Source: Rallus limicola
Taxonomy: Eukaryota; Chordata; Aves; Gruiformes; Rallidae
Direction: 5' to 3'
Assembly: GCA_022605955.1 (NCBI GenBank)
Contig: JAKCOZ010000008.1
Location: forward strand, 39,444,547-39,508,546
DNA length: 64,000 nt
The notes below the pieces were generated by a model. That model saw only the letters and a list, made by a program, of their open reading frames with translations. It had not been told where the DNA came from and ran no database searches. Each line of letters opens with the position of its first letter. Positions within the stretch are counted from its first letter, which is position 1. Made by a program: the position numbers and the translations under genes. Below, one piece after another: positions 61,401-64,000 of this stretch.

Positions 61401-63763
61401 AATGCTGAAATAAAAGATCAAGTGGAAAACCAGCAGAAGGTGGAAGAAAAAAGGAAGGAACAGATTGCTTTAATAAAAAAGGTAATTGCTGTGTAAGTTG
61501 GTTTATCTAATAAGAATAAATTTAGTGTTGTTTCTCACTTAAGGAGTACAAATGTTTGAGAGATGTGAAAAACCCAATTAATTGTGGGGTTGTTTTTTTC
61601 CATGACAACTTTGACTTGGGGCTGGGTAGGGGGCAGAATTCTGGCTCAATTTATTAGGTGAGGGAAATAGAGAGCAGCCCTGGAAAAGAACCAGCTCATA
61701 GAAGTTTGCTCAGTTGTTACTGTAGTTGTCTTTGTGCCTTTCAATACGCTACAATCAGGGGGCCTACCTTGTAGCTTGGAAGGCCAATGGTATCCTGGGC
61801 TCCATCAGCAGAGGGGTGGCAGCAGGGACAGGGAGGGGATTGTCCCTCTCTGCTCTGCCCTGGGGAGGCCCCAGCTGGAGTCCTGTGTCCAGAGCTGGGG
61901 CCTCAGGACAAGGAAGATGTGGGACTGTTGGAGAGGGGTCAGAGGAGCCACGGAGATGCTCAGAGGGCTGGAGCAGCTCCCCTGTGGAGAAAGGCTGAGG
62001 GAGCTGGGCTGGGTCAGCCTGGAGAAGAGAAGGCTGTGGGGGGACCTCATTGCAGCCTGCCAGTCCCTGAAGGGAGCAGAGATACAGGAGGGGAATCAGC
62101 TTGTTAAAAGGATAGATAATGGCAGGACAAGGTGGGATGGACTAAAGCTGAAGGAGGGAAGAGTTAAATTGGATATTAGGAGGAAGTTTTTTACAGAGAG
62201 AGTGGTGAGGAGCTGGCACAGGCTGCCCAGAGAGGGGGTGGGTGCCCCGTCCCTGGGGGTGTTCAAGGCCAGGTTGGCTGGGGCCCTGGGCAACCTTGTG
62301 TAGCTCCAGGCCTGGAGGTTGGTGTCCCTGCCTGTGGCAGGGGGTTGGAGCTCTGTGACCCTTGGGGTCCCTTCCAACCCAGACCAGTCTGGGATTCTAA
62401 CAGCGTTTTGAAGAGAGCTCTTTATCCAAGCATTCTCTGCAGGTACACGAACGGGAGCACGACCGTGAAATCTCCGAACTGATGGCTAAACACCGCGGGG
62501 AAATGGAGACTCTCCGAGCTGAGCTAAATAAAGAGCAGCAGCGGCTTCTGGATGAGCTTCAGCAGCACATGGCAGCCACACACAAAGCAGAGCTAGAGCA
62601 AGCTCAGCTCCAATCCCAGGTAAAATAAGGCAGTCATTACTGGAGGGGGTTACCTGGCTGCTGTGGAAAGAAGGCTCCACGATGATTTTCTTCTTCAAAA
62701 CTTAGCTTAACATGAGTTCTGAAGCAATTTGGATACTTAAATTAAAACCCCAAAACTGTAAAACTTGGTCATTATTGTGTCTTGGTAAGTTTAACAAGCA
62801 AATTTAAACAGTGCCAGGGGTTTAGTAGTTTCAATATCCCACTAATCTGATTAGGAATGCTTTCACACTAAACCCAAGTATGTGAACCTGACTTTTTTCC
62901 TCTAAAGATTTAATGGGTTTTTTAACATTTCCACTAAATGCAAATGGGAAATGAAAAGATCACACATAGTGTCAGGTCAAATTGGGATATATTTGTCTAT
63001 TGTTTATTGAAGAATTGAAATGTTTGGTCTGGTTTAGCTGCCTTTTCTAGTTCTTGTGTATGCTGTACTTTGTTTAATGAGGCATGCTGAGTTTTACTTC
63101 CACTTTTCAAATACCACTGGAGAACTTTGTTTTTTAACAAATGATAGCAAATAAGACATGGTTGTTTTTTTTTTTTTCTATTTAGAAAGCAAAAAGTTGG
63201 GGCGGGTGAGCTTGGGTTGTGTTCTGCTCTGATGATACTGTGAGGAAGTGGACAGACACAAGGAGTTTTGTAGGTGGTGAAATTGAGAGGCAGAAAAGGA
63301 AAGCCTTTTACTTCACACTAAAAATGTTATGCAAATCTCATGGTCACAAAGATCACCTTGTCTTCAGGCTGCTGTCCCTGCCATGAAGAAACACTCTCCA
63401 AGTATGGAAAACTTAGATGTGTTTACCAGTTGAAAGCAATTGAAACTGGTTGTGAAAAAGGGAACACTTCATCAGAGAGGAAAAACCCTTTTTATTCTCC
63501 GTTGCAGACACTGCACGTCCTTGAACTGGAAGCTTTACGTCTAAGCTTAAATAATATGCACACCTCTCAGCTTGAGCTTACACAGTCGAATTTGAGGAAG
63601 GAAAAGGAAACGGCCCTCGTGGAGCTACGGGAGATGCTCAATGATAAGCGTGCTCAGGAGGTAGCGATTCTGCAGAGCCGCCATCAGCTGGAGTGGGAGA
63701 AGAGTAAAGAGCAGAGTCTGAAGGAAAAAGAAGACCTTCAGTCAAAGTATCAGCAAGAGCTAG
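43147..63763 (+). CDS. PCNT: PCNT (pericentrin) gene, exons 1-10 (3' partial)
   Basis: Pericentrin is a long coiled-coil scaffold of the pericentriolar material that anchors gamma-tubulin complexes and kinases at the centrosome. Exons read: 43147-43197, 49771-49968, 53415-53465, 54398-54577, 55834-55977, 57516-57680, 58871-61279, 61389-61481, 62443-62619 and 63508-63763, about 1,241 residues in one open frame. Identity comes from the N-terminus ([11 protein letters not shown], then F-R-Q-R-K-x-K-G-D and A-K-R-K-G-S) and from exon 10 ([14 protein letters not shown]), both close to human PCNT. The exons between resemble the paralogue AKAP9. The C-terminal PACT domain and most of the protein lie beyond the window. 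Nearly all the sequence after residue about 90 is heptad-rich coiled coil. Confidence 0.9.
43672..44150 (+). mobile_element. CR1 LINE 3' fragment in PCNT intron 1
   Basis: From GTCCCCAGGACAAGAAGG to CCACCTGAACCAGTCTG. Subfamily shared only with 45455; ends in a short TG-repeat zone. Confidence 0.85.
45455..45885 (+). mobile_element. CR1 LINE 3' fragment with internal VNTR
   Basis: Close relative of the copy at 43672. It has a 21-base unit (core CAGGGAGGGACAGG) tandemly repeated four times at 45654-45737 and lacks part of the segment after it. Confidence 0.85.
45654..45737 (+). repeat. 21-bp VNTR, four units, inside CR1
   Basis: Four identical copies of a 21-base G-rich unit created by expansion within the CR1 copy at 45455-45885. 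Confidence 0.92.
49398..49432 (+). repeat. (ATT)n microsatellite
   Basis: About 11-12 perfect TAT/ATT units in PCNT intron 1. Confidence 0.95.
49771..49968 (+). CDS. PCNT: PCNT exon 2
   Basis: 198 bp, phase 0 at both ends. It starts [12 protein letters not shown] and continues with [11 protein letters not shown], almost the human PCNT sequence at the same place and also the AKAP9 N-terminal pattern. The basic block is followed by an acidic, low-complexity tail. The acceptor is tgcacag ending at 49770 and the donor GAG|gtaaac at 49969. Confidence 0.93.
50275..50670 (+). mobile_element. CR1 LINE 3' fragment, sense, internally deleted
   Basis: 5' part matches 17880-18000 and 3' part matches 18290-18470; the middle is missing. 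Ends GTGATTCTGTGACTCTG. Confidence 0.88.
51010..51652 (+). mobile_element. CR1 LINE 3' fragment, sense
   Basis: Subfamily of 21191; ends GAGTCTATGATTCT. About 640 bases. Confidence 0.9.
51950..52512 (+). mobile_element. CR1 LINE 3' fragment, sense
   Basis: Near-identical to 28150-28710; the final tail is lost after CCAACCCAGACC. Confidence 0.9.
53415..53465 (+). CDS. PCNT: Candidate PCNT 51-bp exon
   Basis: Seventeen codons ([17 protein letters not shown]), open and phase 0, with a good acceptor (cttgccag) and donor (AAA|gtaaga). It fits the all-phase-0 pattern of its neighbours. No homology is remembered for so short a peptide, so this is a splice-signal prediction; it could be chance. Confidence 0.5.
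54398..54577 (+). CDS. PCNT: PCNT exon (AKAP9-like coiled coil begins)
   Basis: 180 bp, 60 codons, phase 0. Starts [13 protein letters not shown] and continues into heptads ([10 protein letters not shown]). The acceptor is gtctgaag ending at 54397 and the donor CAG|gtacct at 54578. It resembles the AKAP9 segment around L-E-M-M-E-S-E-L. Confidence 0.85.
55834..55977 (+). CDS. PCNT: PCNT exon, AKAP9-like coiled coil
   Basis: 144 bp, 48 codons, phase 0. It contains [21 protein letters not shown], strikingly close to human AKAP9 Q-L-T-A-N-L-Q-Q-A-R-R-E-K-D-E. The acceptor is ccatgtag ending at 55833 and the donor CAG|gtgtgc at 55978. Confidence 0.88.
57516..57680 (+). CDS. PCNT: PCNT exon, AKAP9-like coiled coil
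   Basis: 165 bp, 55 codons, phase 0. V-N-E-M-L-R-S-K through L-E-T-S-Q-K, with [17 protein letters not shown]. This aligns in kind to AKAP9 L-L-Q-A-K-Q-Q-I-L-T-H-Q-Q-Q-L-E-E-Q. The acceptor is ctgttcag ending at 57515 and the donor AAG|gtaaaa at 57681. Confidence 0.88.
58871..61279 (+). CDS. PCNT: PCNT giant exon (803 codons)
   Basis: 2,409 bp uninterrupted, phase 0 at both ends, opening [12 protein letters not shown] and closing H-L-A-Q-L-T-E. Long coiled coil at about 58900-59640 (for example [13 protein letters not shown]), then a more acidic, Ser/Gly-rich non-coil stretch (about 59690-60120, with [12 protein letters not shown]), then coiled coil again to the end. The base composition is AT-rich, unlike the GC-rich ADARB1 dsRBD exon. 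The acceptor is tttttaag ending at 58870 and the donor GAG|gtgagt at 61280. Frame and order fit the paralogue AKAP9, which also has a very large exon near its N-terminus (from memory). Confidence 0.9.
61389..61481 (+). CDS. PCNT: PCNT exon, coiled coil
   Basis: 93 bp, 31 codons, phase 0: [14 protein letters not shown] through A-L-I-K-K. Acceptor gtttccag ending at 61388, donor AAG|gtaatt at 61482. The intron before it is only 109 bp. Confidence 0.88.
61770..62400 (+). mobile_element. CR1 LINE 3' fragment just upstream of a PCNT exon
   Basis: Near-identical to 28105-28730. Ends GGGATTCTAA at the junction, 42 bases before the exon at 62443. Confidence 0.92.
62443..62619 (+). CDS. PCNT: PCNT exon, coiled coil
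   Basis: 177 bp, 59 codons, phase 0: [13 protein letters not shown] through Q-L-Q-S-Q. Acceptor ctctgcag ending at 62442, donor CAG|gtaaaa at 62620. A CR1 copy ends about 42 bases upstream, so the branch-point region lies at the CR1 edge. Confidence 0.88.
62620..63507 (+). other. PCNT: PCNT intron, AT-rich
   Basis: 0.9 kb of AT-rich sequence with T runs; nothing recognised. A reading frame beginning at 63340 runs into the exon at 63508 but has no coiled-coil character before the acceptor and is fortuitous. Confidence 0.65.
63508..63763 (+). CDS. PCNT: PCNT exon matching human pericentrin near residue 260
   Basis: 256 bp, entering in phase 0 and leaving one base (G) of the next codon. [15 protein letters not shown] is followed by [17 protein letters not shown] and [11 protein letters not shown], nearly identical to human PCNT. 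This is the strongest evidence that the gene is PCNT and not AKAP9. The acceptor is cgttgcag ending at 63507 and the donor G|gtatta at 63764. The next exon is outside the window. Confidence 0.92.
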
Positions 63764-64000
63764 GTATTAAATTTGGGAAGAAAGGACCTGAAAGTTGAAA
63801 CCATATCAGTAATTTTCTTCCACCACAGATTCTCCTCTTGCTGTAGAGCCAACATTTTGAGTGACAGCTGGTGGTGCTTTCAATAGGGACAGCACCTTGA
63901 CTGGCATGCGCCAGAGTGTGTGTCCTACATGCAAAAAGGAAGCTGTCCAGACCTAAGTTTAGTTTTTCTTTAATTTTCTTGGTGTTTTGTAGCACCATAC

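Noticed and set aside
43147..63763. Identity as AKAP9 instead of PCNT
   Set aside because: The middle exons look AKAP9-like, but exon 2 and the exon at 63508 match PCNT specifically.

Overview
The window is vertebrate nuclear DNA, almost certainly from a bird. It holds two multi-exon genes, both on the + strand: most of ADARB1 (ADAR2, a double-stranded-RNA adenosine deaminase) and the 5' part of PCNT (pericentrin, a centrosome scaffold). The bird assignment rests on the many CR1 LINE 3' ends carrying the typical ATTCTGTG-like tail, avian-type LTR pieces, and short introns. About 26 recognisable CR1 pieces cover roughly 13-14 kb (about 20%). That is high for a bird and would fit a CR1-rich lineage such as woodpeckers and relatives, but the species cannot be fixed from this sequence.

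Layout. 1-2824 is ADARB1 intron; the short exon carrying the initiator Met lies upstream of the window. 2825-35402 contains eight coding exons for about 688 residues: both dsRNA-binding domains in one 929-bp exon, then seven exons for the deaminase domain with all zinc ligands and the catalytic Glu, ending in a TAA stop at 35400. A probable 3'UTR of about 3.2 kb follows, with an AATAAA at 38594 and a 19-20 bp minisatellite inside it. 38.6-42.3 kb is spacer without a recognised gene. 42.3-43.2 kb is a GC-rich, CpG-rich promoter with a (GGGGAA)n tract and eight ATTGG (inverted CCAAT) boxes, leading into PCNT exon 1 at 43147. Nine further PCNT exons follow to the end of the window, including one of 2.4 kb; the gene continues beyond 64000.

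Main points. (1) The ADAR2 self-editing splice site known from mammals appears intact: an AA dinucleotide lies exactly 47 nt upstream of the normal acceptor of the dsRBD exon, and the +47 form would be frameshifted and truncated before dsRBD1. (2) ADARB1 has a GC-AG intron after its sixth coding exon in the window. (3) A deaminase exon is flanked by two nearly identical, oppositely oriented CR1 copies, which would form a long dsRNA in the enzyme's own pre-mRNA. (4) Bird PCNT carries about 1,000 residues of AKAP9-like coiled coil, on phase-0 exons, between the N-terminus and the segment matching human PCNT near residue 260; I believe mammals lack this block. (5) ADARB1 and PCNT are direct neighbours here, unlike my recollection of human 21q22.3.

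The two genes share no pathway that I know of. The shared theme is the landscape: short introns full of CR1, many copies in opposite orientations inside the transcript of an RNA-editing enzyme. All exon limits come from reading frame, GT/AG (or GC/AG) signals and remembered family sequence; no alignment was run.
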